Shown piece after piece: positions 34,108 to 41,543 of a stretch of DNA of 64,000 nucleotides. Both the position numbers and the translations under genes were made by a program. Under the pieces are notes generated by a model. The model made no database searches and was not told the origin of the DNA. It worked only from the letters and a program-made list of their open reading frames with translations. The stretch's first letter is position 1, and each line of letters starts with the position of its first letter. Source of the stretch: Amorphoplanes digitatis (GTDB lineage: Bacteria > Actinomycetota > Actinomycetes > Mycobacteriales > Micromonosporaceae); the NCBI RefSeq assembly GCF_014205335.1, contig NZ_JACHNH010000001.1, positions 4,830,501-4,894,500 on the forward strand. The letters run 5' to 3'.

Positions 34108-34731
34108 ATGGACTTTCGCCGGACCTACCGCGCCGCCGCCGTCTCCTTCGCTGACCTCGTCTCCCGCCTGCCGGCCGATCGCTGGGACTCCCCCGGCCTT
34201 GGCGACTGGTCCCTTCGCGAGCTGGTCGGCCACACCGTCAGCTCCGCGCTGCGCCAGGTGCCGGACGTGCTCGCCACCGCCGGCGACGCCGTGAAAGTCG
34301 AGTCGCCGCAGGCCTACTGGGCGTTCGCCCGGTCGGCCCCGCCCGAGCTGCGCGCCGCCGCCGTCGCGGCCTCCACTGAGGACGCCCGCGAGGCCGGCGC
34401 CTGGCTCGGCGACGAAGCCGCCAGCCGAGTGAGCGAACTGACCGGCCTTGCCACCACGGCGCTGGCCGCCGTCCGCGACGACGACGTGATCGTCACCCCC
34501 GCCGGCACCATGCGGGTCCGCGACTGGCTACCCACCCGAACGTTCGAACTCGTCGTGCACGGCACCGACATCGCCGCGGCCACCGACCTGCCCTTCGAGG
34601 TCGCCCCGGAAGCCCTCGCCGAGTCCGTGACCCAGGCCGCACAGATCGCGGCAGCCGTAGGCGACGCCGCCCCGGTGCTGCGAGCCCTGACCGGCCGCGC
34701 CCAACTACCGCAAGACTTCTCCGTCATCTGA
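34108..34731 (+). CDS. Maleylpyruvate isomerase family (mycothiol-dependent type, TIGR03083-like) protein
   Basis: About 207 residues with the N-terminal four-helix bundle of the MDMPI/DinB-like group: FADLVSRLPADRWDSPGLGDWSLRELVGHTVSSALRQVPD, then TRTFELVVHGTDIAAATDLPF, which holds the conserved H-x2-D motif. Such proteins include mycothiol-dependent maleylpyruvate isomerase, but most members are uncharacterised and the reaction here is unknown. The ATG at 34108 is preferred over the ATG at 34084, which adds eight residues not typical of the family. Confidence 0.82.
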   Translation: MDFRRTYRAAAVSFADLVSRLPADRWDSPGLGDWSLRELVGHTVSSALRQVPDVLATAGDAVKVESPQAYWAFARSAPPELRAAAVAASTEDAREAGAWLGDEAASRVSELTGLATTALAAVRDDDVIVTPAGTMRVRDWLPTRTFELVVHGTDIAAATDLPFEVAPEALAESVTQAAQIAAAVGDAAPVLRALTGRAQLPQDFSVI

Positions 34732-34848
34732 CCGCACCCAACCAGCACCGACCTCACCTCACCCACACCCACCCCGGGCGGCGACCTTGGGGGTCTCGCC
34801 ATGATGGACAGAACCGAGGTTGCAGCAGCGGGCCCACGTGCCACCCAC

Positions 34849-35100
34849 GTGCCACCGCGATGGTGCAGGCCACCCACGCCGTGTCACCACGATGGCGCAG
34901 CCACCCGCACCGTGCCACCGCGATGCGCAGGCCACCCACACCGCACTACCGCGATGGTGCAGGCCGCCCACACCGTGTCACCGCGATTGGTGCAAGCCGC
35001 CCACGCCGCGCCACCGCGCCACCGCGCCACCGCGCCACCGCGCCACCGCGCCACCGCGCCACCGCGCCACCGCGCCACCGCGATGGTGCAGGCCGCCCTC
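34849..35100. repeat. Tandem repeats: five 31-33 bp units running into nine 8-bp units
   Basis: Units of 32, 31, 31, 32 and 33 bases begin at 34849, 34881, 34912, 34943 and 34975, each carrying a CACCGCGATGGTGCAGGCC-like core. From 35008 to 35079 the sequence is nine perfect copies of GCGCCACC, after which the longer unit resumes. The 581-base stretch 34732-35312 otherwise holds only a promoter-like GATAAT at 35301. Confidence 0.9.
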
Positions 35101-35312
35101 GTCCTGCACAACGTCGAAGCTGGCCGCTTCGCAGGTTGAAATGGTCGGTGAATTCGTCCTGGTCTCGGGCCAGGAACATCCGAGCCGTTGCTCCGGCCGG
35201 AAACCGGCACTCCGCCCAGGTTGGAAATACTCAGTGCCCACTTTCGATAAGTTGGCATGATCAAGAATCGATCGGAAGGGACAGAAGTCGGCCAGCCCGG
35301 GATAATGAATAC

Positions 35313-36230
35313 ATGCGGCAGCTTCAATTCTTCACCAGCAGCGAGTTGGCCGCTATGCGTGACCGCACCGCATCCCGCAACTATTCCCCTGAGCGTGACG
35401 AATTCCGCCGCGAGCATGAGCGGCACCGCGCATGGGGCCTCACACAACGCCATGCCCGGCGCCTGCGCCAGCTGCGCGGCCGAGGCTACGGGCGCACCAC
35501 GGCAGGTCCAGACGAGCAGCGCCCTGAGAACCCGCAGCCGACCCGTCCGGCCGGATCCACCCACGCCAAACCAGCCCGGCACCCGGCTCCAAGCCACACC
35601 ACCGCGACCCACCACGGCGTGTCCCGGCCTCCAGACCGGAAGGACGGCGACCAGGTCGGGACCCGCGCAGACGCACCGGCCCACATGGACCGCCGACCGG
35701 GCGAGACCCACCCCACCACCCAGCCCACAAGAGCCCCCAGCCAGGCGAAACCCGCCCCACCTCACCCATCCACAAGGAAGTCGGGTTTGTGCGATCCGCC
35801 GAGGCGGATCTTCCCAGCCCCAGCCAGGCGAAACCCACCAGGACATGCCCGCCGGGCGAAACCAGCCACCGGGTGGGACTCGCCGACGGACACCGGCCAC
35901 GCTCTCCGAGCCTGCCGGATATGTCAGGCCGGCCCAGCAACCGCGACGTCTGCGCAGCCGTCTTCGTGGTCACCGCGGCGCCCGGCCTCGCCCTGTTGCC
36001 TGCGACCGGGCGACCGACCCCGGGGAAACACGCCGGGAGGCGAAATCGCGCGACCAGAACCACAACGGAAGCCCGGCGGCGGCTACACGGGTCCGGTCCG
36101 CATCGAGATCATCGAAACAGGTCCGCAGCCGATTCGGAATTCGGGCAACCCCCAATCCCTGTTTCTAAATCGACCGATACAGGAAAGGCCGAATGCAAGA
36201 TCTCCACCCGGCCTGGCAGTTTCGAACTGA
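35313..36230 (+). CDS. Protein with conserved-looking basic N-terminus and low-complexity tail
   Basis: The ATG follows GATAAT (35301-35306) by 6 bases, so a leaderless transcript is likely. The first 65 or so residues (MRQLQFFTSSELAAMRDRTA, then NYSPERDEFRREHERHRAWG) are ordered, helical and charged and resemble short actinobacterial hypothetical proteins I cannot name. The remaining 240 residues are Pro/Arg/Thr-rich with locally repeated DNA (CCAGCCAGGCGAAACCC twice), more like a repeat-rich extension than a domain. A perfect hairpin begins two bases past the stop, which supports a real transcription unit. The tail may result from loss of an earlier stop. Confidence 0.6.
   Translation: MRQLQFFTSSELAAMRDRTASRNYSPERDEFRREHERHRAWGLTQRHARRLRQLRGRGYGRTTAGPDEQRPENPQPTRPAGSTHAKPARHPAPSHTTATHHGVSRPPDRKDGDQVGTRADAPAHMDRRPGETHPTTQPTRAPSQAKPAPPHPSTRKSGLCDPPRRIFPAPARRNPPGHARRAKPATGWDSPTDTGHALRACRICQAGPATATSAQPSSWSPRRPASPCCLRPGDRPRGNTPGGEIARPEPQRKPGGGYTGPVRIEIIETGPQPIRNSGNPQSLFLNRPIQERPNARSPPGLAVSN
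35793..35810. repeat. Inverted repeat inside the low-complexity tail
   Basis: GATCCGCC and GGCGGATC form a perfect 8-base-arm palindrome around GA. It could be an older terminator now inside an extended reading frame, which would fit a tail gained by stop loss. Confidence 0.4.
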
Positions 36231-36232
36231 AC

Positions 36233-36258
36233 CTCACTCGCCGCATTCGGCGAGTGAG
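36233..36258 (+). terminator. Hairpin directly after the gene ending at 36230
   Basis: CTCACTCGCCG and CGGCGAGTGAG pair perfectly (11 bases) around CATT, starting two bases past the TGA. From here to 36590 I see no gene. Confidence 0.7.
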
Positions 36259-36590
36259 CCATCCGTTGCGTGGACACATACAAACGTTTCCGACGGTCCG
36301 GCGGATGCATTCTAATTGGCCAAAGCCGTGCGTGGCGCTCGCGCGCGTGACATCTTCCGGCTACCAGGCTGGGCGCGTCAGGTCGCCGCGCTGCGGGCCT
36401 GCGGTCGGTAGCCGGTCTGCGGATCACGGCGCGGCTGGACCAGGCCCGGCCGCGCCGTCGGGTGTGGACTGGGGCCAGTGCGTGGGGGCTCAGTCTGCCT
36501 GGGTCGGGCGCTCGCGTGCGGGCTCGGGTCGGTCGTGTCGGCGCTGGAGAAGGTGACGGTCACGGCGCCGCACCGCTGGGCGGCGGCGTC

Positions 36591-36850
36591 GAGACGCACG
36601 GGAGGTCGGCGGACTCGTCCAAGCCGGCTGGGCGGCGCCGCCGAGACGCACGGGAGGTCGGCGGACTCGTCCAAGCCGGCTGGGCGGCGCCGCCGAGACG
36701 CACGGGAGGTCGGCGGACTCGTCCAAGCCGGCTGGGCGGCGCCGCCGAGACGCACGGGAGGTCGGCGGACTCGTCCAAGCCGGCTGGGCGGCGCCGCCGA
36801 GACGCACGGGAGGTCGGTGGACTTGTCTGGGTCGGCTGGTCGGGGCGTGG
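36591..36850. repeat. 52-bp minisatellite, four perfect copies plus one degenerate
   Basis: Units start at 36591, 36643, 36695, 36747 and 36799. The first four are identical over 52 bases from GAGACGCACGGGAGGTCGGC to GGCGGCGCCGCC. The fifth diverges after its first 19 bases, and a partial related piece precedes the first. A 52-base unit shifts the reading frame at each copy, so the array is not a protein repeat. It lies 20 bases beyond the 3' end of the convergent-side nuclease gene (stop at 36871). Confidence 0.95.
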
Positions 36851-36870
36851 GGCGCACGCGGCGGAGGGGC

Positions 36871-38091
36871 TTATGCCGGGGCGGTGCAGTTCAGGACGCA
36901 GGGGTAGAGCATCCAGGCGCGTAGGTCGCCCTGGGGGTCGAAGAGGTAGGCGCCGTCGCCGTGTGCCTCCTGGTCGGAGGTGGGGTTGTCGAAGATCGGG
37001 GTGGTCAGGCCCCAGTACTTGCGGGTCGGAGTGGACTTGCCCTTGCCGACGTGGAGTTGGATCGTGCCTTGTGCGGGGACGGTCGTGCCTGCCGGGAATG
37101 TGTAGCGCCGTAGGCCGGAGTCGCGGATCCACCAGTTTCCGATGGCCAGGGGTGTGGCGCGGTGGTTGGTGACTTGGACCCACTCGCCGTTGACGTTGTC
37201 CTCGTCTCGGCCGGGGGCGTCGTAGTTGACGATTACCTCGATCGGGACGCTCTGGGCGGGGCCGGTGCCGCAGGAGTCGGTGTCGAAGAGGCCGGTGCGG
37301 GCGTGGGCGGCGCGTTGTTCGGCGGCGCGGTACTGGGCGTTCCAGGCCCACTCGGCAGCGAACGGCTGCCATAGGGCCAGGCCGCGGCCCAGCAGGTCGA
37401 GGCCGATGTCGCGCCAGACTCCGTTGATCTTGACTGAGATGCTGCGCAGGGAGCGTGACCTGCTGCTGGAGGAGGCGTGCTGCGCGGTCAGGCGGACGAC
37501 GCCGCCGCCGGACCGGACCAGCTGTTCTACGCGGGCGGTGGCGGCCAGGCTGTTGCACTCGCCCCGGCGGCGGCTCGGTATCGACGAGTAGACGGTCTGC
37601 TCCATCGCCTGGACGTTGATGAGGCGGATCGAGCGGGGGGTGCTCGTGCCGTCGCCGGCGATGTCGATCGACAGGGTGTCGCCGTCGTTGACCGCGATCA
37701 CCCGGCCGGTCCAGGTCTGGCAGGCCGGGCCGCCCGAGCCGGGCAGGCACGGCACGGAGGCGGCGACCGCGGGTGTCGTCGGCATGACGGCGAGGCCACC
37801 CGCGACAGTGACGGCGGCGGCAAGGGCGGCCAGGCGACGACGCACGGTCGGGCCGCCAACCGGCTGAGCGCCGGCAAGGGCGGCCGGACGAAAACGGACG
37901 GTCGGACCACCGACCGACTCAGCGCCGGTAAAGGACTCAGCGCCGGCAAAGACAGCCGGACGAAAACGCAAGGCCGGTCCGACGACCGAGCTGACAGCAG
38001 CAAAGACACCCGGGCGAAGACGCAAAGCCGGTCCATCGACCGGGCCGGCGGCAGGCTCAGCGGCGGCAGGGGTGGCCGGGCGAAGGCGCAT
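36871..38091 (-). CDS. Secreted thermonuclease-like / lamin-tail domain protein with repeat N-terminus
   Basis: Up to 406 residues. The mature part starts after a signal-like segment (LAALAAAVTVAGGLAVMPTTPAVAA read in pieces near residues 86-112). Next comes an SNase-like beta barrel (TWTGRVIAVNDGDTLSID, IRLINVQAMEQ, LLGRGLALW) and a C-terminal lamin-tail domain (VIVNYDAPGRDEDNVNGEWV, HRATPLAIGNWWIRDSG, FPAGTTVPAQGTI). The first 85 residues are 18-residue repeats of the type RPAALAGAQPVGGPTVRF that grade into the signal peptide itself. The ATG at 38091 lacks a ribosome-binding site, so an internal start near the signal peptide is possible. Not all canonical SNase catalytic residues are obvious. 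Confidence 0.78.
   Translation of the reverse strand: MRLRPATPAAAEPAAGPVDGPALRLRPGVFAAVSSVVGPALRFRPAVFAGAESFTGAESVGGPTVRFRPAALAGAQPVGGPTVRRRLAALAAAVTVAGGLAVMPTTPAVAASVPCLPGSGGPACQTWTGRVIAVNDGDTLSIDIAGDGTSTPRSIRLINVQAMEQTVYSSIPSRRRGECNSLAATARVEQLVRSGGGVVRLTAQHASSSSRSRSLRSISVKINGVWRDIGLDLLGRGLALWQPFAAEWAWNAQYRAAEQRAAHARTGLFDTDSCGTGPAQSVPIEVIVNYDAPGRDEDNVNGEWVQVTNHRATPLAIGNWWIRDSGLRRYTFPAGTTVPAQGTIQLHVGKGKSTPTRKYWGLTTPIFDNPTSDQEAHGDGAYLFDPQGDLRAWMLYPCVLNCTAPA
37821..38085. repeat. 54-bp in-frame tandem repeat at the nuclease N-terminus
   Basis: Unit starts recognisable by CAARGNNRNCCGGRCG fall at about 37821, 37875, 37947, 38001 and 38067; spacings 54, 72, 54 and 66 are all multiples of three. 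Translated, the units are 18 residues long. The copy nearest the mature protein is the signal peptide. Confidence 0.75.
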
Positions 38092-38219
38092 GGTTTGTCC
38101 ATCGGCCGGGGCGGCGGGTGGATGAGATTTCGTGGGCGGGCGTTTTCACCAACCCGGTGGGCGGTCGGCGGCGAATCACCTGTGTCGTTGTTCGTGGCGG
38201 ACAGGTGTGGTGATGACAG

Positions 38220-39761
38220 GTGGAGATCGCCGAGCGGTACCGGCTGATCGCGCTCATCGGCTCGGGTGGGATGGGGCGGGTCTGGCGCGCGCATGATGAG
38301 CTGCTGGATCGGGACGTCGCCGTCAAGGAGATCACGAGCCCGGGTGAGCAGGAGCGGACCGTGCGGGAGGCGCGGGCCGCCGCGCGGCTCGACCATCCGA
38401 ATGTGGTCCGGATCTACGACGTGGTGAGCACGCCCGGGCGGTCGTGGATCGTCATGGAGTACGTCGCGGGGCGGTCGCTGCACGAGGCCGTGCGCGAGGA
38501 CGGGCCGATGGAGCACCGCGACGCCGCGCGGATCGGGGCATCCCTGCTCGCCGCGCTGCGGACCGCGCACGCCGCGGGGGTGCTGCACCGCGACGTCAAG
38601 CCGCACAACGTGCTCATCGGGGCCGACGGGCGGGTGGTGCTCACCGACTTCGGGCTCGCGGCGATCTGGGACGCGGGCGACGTGGCCGGTGGGGCCGGCG
38701 AGAAGAGCACCGGGCTGCTCGTCGGTTCGCCGAACTTCGTGGCGCCGGAGCGGATCCGCCGGGACTTCAACGGCGCGGCCGGTGACCTGTGGTCGCTCGG
38801 CGCGACCCTGTACGCGACCGTCGAGGGGCGGCCGCCGTTCGTGCGGCCGACGCTGACGGCGACGCTGGCGGCGGCGCTGACCGAGGATCCCGACGCGCCG
38901 CAGCGCCCGGGCCCGCTGCACGCGGCGATCGGCGGCCTGCTGGTCCGCGATCCGGAGCGGCGGCTGAGCTCGGACGACGCCAAGACGATGCTGGAGGCGA
39001 TCGCGGCCGAAGCGACACCAGGCCGAGCGGCCGAAGCGACACCAGGCCGAGCGGCCGAAGCGGCATCGGGCCGGGCGGTCGGTGTGGCGCGGGTGCGGGT
39101 GCCTCGGCGGGAGCCGGTGGACGAGGTCGTTCGGTTCCGGCCCGCCGCGGTGCGGCCGTCGGCCGCCGCGCCGGTGCCGGGCCGGCCCGGGGCGTGGCGC
39201 GGTATGCGGCGGGCGCAGGTGCTCATCGCGACCGTGATGGTGTTGCTGCTCGGTGCCGCCGGGGTCGGTGTCGCGGCCGCCGGCGACGACCGGCCGGCCG
39301 CGATGACGCCGGCCGCCGACGTGGTGACCGGGCCGGTCGCGGCGGACGGCTGGGTCGATCATCGCGACGCGGCGGGGTTCCGGCTCGAGCTTCCGGGTGG
39401 CTGGCGGCGGTCCGCCGCCGGGAGCGCCGTGGAGTTCCGGGATCCGGCCGGCGGCCGCGCGTTCACCGTCGACACGGGCGCGCCGGCGACGTCGGATCCG
39501 CTGGGCTACTGGCGGGCGGCGGAGCGGACCGCGCTCGCCGCCGGGTCGCTGCCCGGGTACGCCCGGATCAGCATGGGCAACCTGACGTTCGGCGACGGCG
39601 GCGCCGACTGGGAGTACACCTGGCAGCCGCCCGATGGGCCGCGCCTGCACACCCGGCGGGTCCTGCTCTCCTACCTCGCCGACTGGACGACCCCGGAGCG
39701 GGACTGGGTAGACGGGGTGGCCGTCCAGCAGCGCATCCTGGCGGGCCTGTCCGTGCCGTAG
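38220..39761 (+). CDS. Transmembrane Ser/Thr protein kinase
   Basis: A 513-residue PknB-type kinase starting GTG after GGTGATGA. The kinase domain (about 6-265) is complete: GSGGMGRVWRA glycine loop, VAVKE (Lys36), HRDVKPHN (Asp125), TDFG (Asp143) and GSPNFVAPE. A juxtamembrane stretch carries three 8-residue repeats (AAEATPGR), then comes a membrane segment near 332-352 and an external domain of about 150 residues (GWVDHRDAAGFRLELPGGW) of unknown ligand. It should transmit an external signal to cytoplasmic targets. Confidence 0.93.
   Translation: MEIAERYRLIALIGSGGMGRVWRAHDELLDRDVAVKEITSPGEQERTVREARAAARLDHPNVVRIYDVVSTPGRSWIVMEYVAGRSLHEAVREDGPMEHRDAARIGASLLAALRTAHAAGVLHRDVKPHNVLIGADGRVVLTDFGLAAIWDAGDVAGGAGEKSTGLLVGSPNFVAPERIRRDFNGAAGDLWSLGATLYATVEGRPPFVRPTLTATLAAALTEDPDAPQRPGPLHAAIGGLLVRDPERRLSSDDAKTMLEAIAAEATPGRAAEATPGRAAEAASGRAVGVARVRVPRREPVDEVVRFRPAAVRPSAAAPVPGRPGAWRGMRRAQVLIATVMVLLLGAAGVGVAAAGDDRPAAMTPAADVVTGPVAADGWVDHRDAAGFRLELPGGWRRSAAGSAVEFRDPAGGRAFTVDTGAPATSDPLGYWRAAERTALAAGSLPGYARISMGNLTFGDGGADWEYTWQPPDGPRLHTRRVLLSYLADWTTPERDWVDGVAVQQRILAGLSVP
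39003..39074. repeat. Three 24-bp repeats in the kinase juxtamembrane region
   Basis: Two identical 24-base units at 39003 and 39027 and a diverged third at 39051 encode AAEATPGR, AAEATPGR and AAEAASGR. The unit keeps frame. Thr residues in the repeats could be autophosphorylation sites, which is inference only. Confidence 0.85.
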
Positions 39762-39815
39762 TACATCGATACCGCTGGACGGATTATCGCGGGAGGAACT
39801 ACGGTGAGCCAAAGC

Positions 39816-39847
39816 TAATATGGTCCGTATGGTCCATCTAGCGGACC
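39816..39847 (+). promoter_or_regulatory. Promoter-like region of the ThuA-like gene
   Basis: TAATAT at 39816-39821 is followed by ATGGTCC at 39820 and 39829 and an inverted GCGGACC at 39841. ATGGTCCATC here also occurs, inverted, in the divergent IclR/aldehyde dehydrogenase promoter at 48687-48696. Confidence 0.45.
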
Positions 39848-39867
39848 GTTCACCGAACGGAGCCCCG

Positions 39868-40803
39868 ATGACCCCTTCGAGATACAGGGCGGTCGCCGTC
39901 CTGTTCGCCCTCGCCGCCGCGTTCCTGCTCGTTAGCGCCCGCTCGTCCGCGGCCGAGAGGCCGCCCTCCGGCGCGCAGGAGCTCGGCGACCCCGACTACG
40001 GCGTCTGCCGCGGCACCGACCCCCGCTGCTACCACGACTGGGGCAACTTCGACCCGGCCGCCGGCTACCGGGTGCTGCTCTACACGCGTACGGCCGGGCC
40101 CCGGCACGCCAACCTCGGTCCGGCACTGGCGCCGGGGTTGAACCCGCCGCTGACCGCGGCCAACATCGTGCAGAACGGCGTGCTCGAGCTCGGGCGGGCC
40201 AACGGCTTCGTGGTGGACTGGACCGAGGACGTCACCCGGCTCGCTTCGCCCGGCAACCTGTTCCGCTACAACGCGGTCGTCTTCTTCAGCACCTCCCGGG
40301 ACACCCTGGACGACGCCGCGCAGACCTCGCTGCGGCAGTACATCCGCGGCGGCGGCGGGTTCGTCGGCGTGCACAACGCGTTCGGCACCGAGTACAACTG
40401 GCCCTGGTACGAAGGGCTGCTCGACGGCGCCAACTACTACGACCACGGGCCGGCACAGACCGGCACAGTGCGCACCGCCGACCGCCAAAACCTGCCACGC
40501 CGGTGGGAGTTCCGGGACGAGTGGTACAACCTGGTTCCTTTCCCGTCACGGGTTCGCGTCCTGGCCACGGTGGACGAGTCGACGCTGGCCGAGGGCGTCG
40601 CCGGCGGGTCCGGGCACCCGGGCCACGGCGCGAACCACCCCGTCGCCTGGTGCCAGTACTACGACGGCGGCCGGGCCTGGCTGACCACGCTGGGCCACGA
40701 TGCCGGGCTGTTCAACGACACGGTGCCCGGCGCCGCGTACTTCCGCGCCATGCTCCTCGGCGGCATCGAGTCCGCCATGGGCCGGGCACCGTTCTGCCGC
40801 TGA
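39868..40803 (+). CDS. Secreted ThuA-like domain protein
   Basis: About 311 residues from an ATG with GGAG six bases upstream; an in-frame ATG at 39820 has no ribosome-binding site. A signal peptide of about 28 residues precedes a ThuA/class-I glutamine amidotransferase-like fold: YRVLLYTRTAGPRHANLGPAL, YNAVVFFSTSRDTLDDAAQ, YIRGGGGFVGVHNAFGTEY, PVAWCQYYDGGRAWLTTLGHD. ThuA proteins act in trehalose, sugar or polysaccharide metabolism, but the reaction of secreted members is unclear. It is convergent with the LivF gene, five bases apart. Confidence 0.85.
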   Translation: MTPSRYRAVAVLFALAAAFLLVSARSSAAERPPSGAQELGDPDYGVCRGTDPRCYHDWGNFDPAAGYRVLLYTRTAGPRHANLGPALAPGLNPPLTAANIVQNGVLELGRANGFVVDWTEDVTRLASPGNLFRYNAVVFFSTSRDTLDDAAQTSLRQYIRGGGGFVGVHNAFGTEYNWPWYEGLLDGANYYDHGPAQTGTVRTADRQNLPRRWEFRDEWYNLVPFPSRVRVLATVDESTLAEGVAGGSGHPGHGANHPVAWCQYYDGGRAWLTTLGHDAGLFNDTVPGAAYFRAMLLGGIESAMGRAPFCR

Positions 40804-40808
40804 ACCAT

Positions 40809-41543
40809 TCACAGCCCGAGGTAGATCCGCCGCACCTGCGGGTCGTGCCGCAGCTTCGCCGACGTGCCGGTCATCGCCACCTCCCCGTTCTCCACGACGA
40901 GGCAGGTGGCGGTGGCCTCGAACGTGAGCTTCGCGTTCTGCTCGACGAGCAGCATGCTCAGCCCCTCGCGGCCCAGGCGCTGCAACACCGCGAGGATGTC
41001 CTCGACCAGCTTCGGTGACAGCCCCATCGACGGCTCGTCCAGCAGCAGCAGCCGGGGCCGCGACATCAGCGCCCGGCCGATCGACAGCATCTGCTGCTGG
41101 CCGCCGGAGAGCGCGCCGGCGAGCCGGCCGCGCATCTGCGCCAGGACGCCGAACAGCTCGTAGATCTCGTCCAGCCCGGCACGGACCTCGGCGTCCCAGC
41201 GCCGGGCGTACGCGCCGAGCAGCAGGTTCTTCTCGACGGTCAGCCCGGGGAAGACGTGCCGCCCCTCGGGCACGTACCCGATGCCATGCCGGACCATGTC
41301 GCGGGCCGCGACCCGGCTCAGGTCGACGTCGCCGAGCCGCAGCGCCGTGACGGTACGCGGGACCAGCCCCATGATCGCCTTCAGCGTCGACGTCTTGCCC
41401 GCGCCGTTGGCCCCGATGACGCCGACCGCCTGCCCGGCCGGCACCTCGAAGCTGAGGTCGCGGACCGCGCACACGCCGCCGTAGTGCACGGTCAGGCCGC
41501 TGACGGTCAGGGCCGCCGTGCCGGTCGTGGTGGCGGTGCTCAC
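40809..41543 (-). CDS. livF: Branched-chain-amino-acid-type ABC transporter ATP-binding protein (LivF)
   Basis: A 244-residue ABC ATPase. Walker A is GANGAGKT, signature LSGGQQQ, Walker B LLLLDEP, with the LivF-typical GIGYVPEGRHVFPGLTVEKNL. The GTG start overlaps the stop of the LivM-LivG fusion gene (GTGA). It is the last gene of a minus-strand run binding protein - LivH - LivMG - LivF. The Liv label describes the family; neighbouring catabolic genes suggest an organic or aromatic acid rather than leucine as cargo. Confidence 0.9.
   Translation of the reverse strand: MSTATTTGTAALTVSGLTVHYGGVCAVRDLSFEVPAGQAVGVIGANGAGKTSTLKAIMGLVPRTVTALRLGDVDLSRVAARDMVRHGIGYVPEGRHVFPGLTVEKNLLLGAYARRWDAEVRAGLDEIYELFGVLAQMRGRLAGALSGGQQQMLSIGRALMSRPRLLLLDEPSMGLSPKLVEDILAVLQRLGREGLSMLLVEQNAKLTFEATATCLVVENGEVAMTGTSAKLRHDPQVRRIYLGL

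Noticed and set aside
34801..36230. A single long protein starting in the 32/8-bp repeats and running into the gene at 35313
   Set aside because: The repeat units break frame, a GATAAT promoter lies between, and the ordered sequence begins exactly at 35313.
36591..36850. CRISPR array
   Set aside because: The 52-bp units are directly joined with no unique spacers and no cas genes are present.
39797..39814. Tiny leader peptide (GTG to TAA) after GGAGGAA upstream of the ThuA-like gene
   Set aside because: Only four codons, upstream of the likely -10 box, so it would not be in the transcript.
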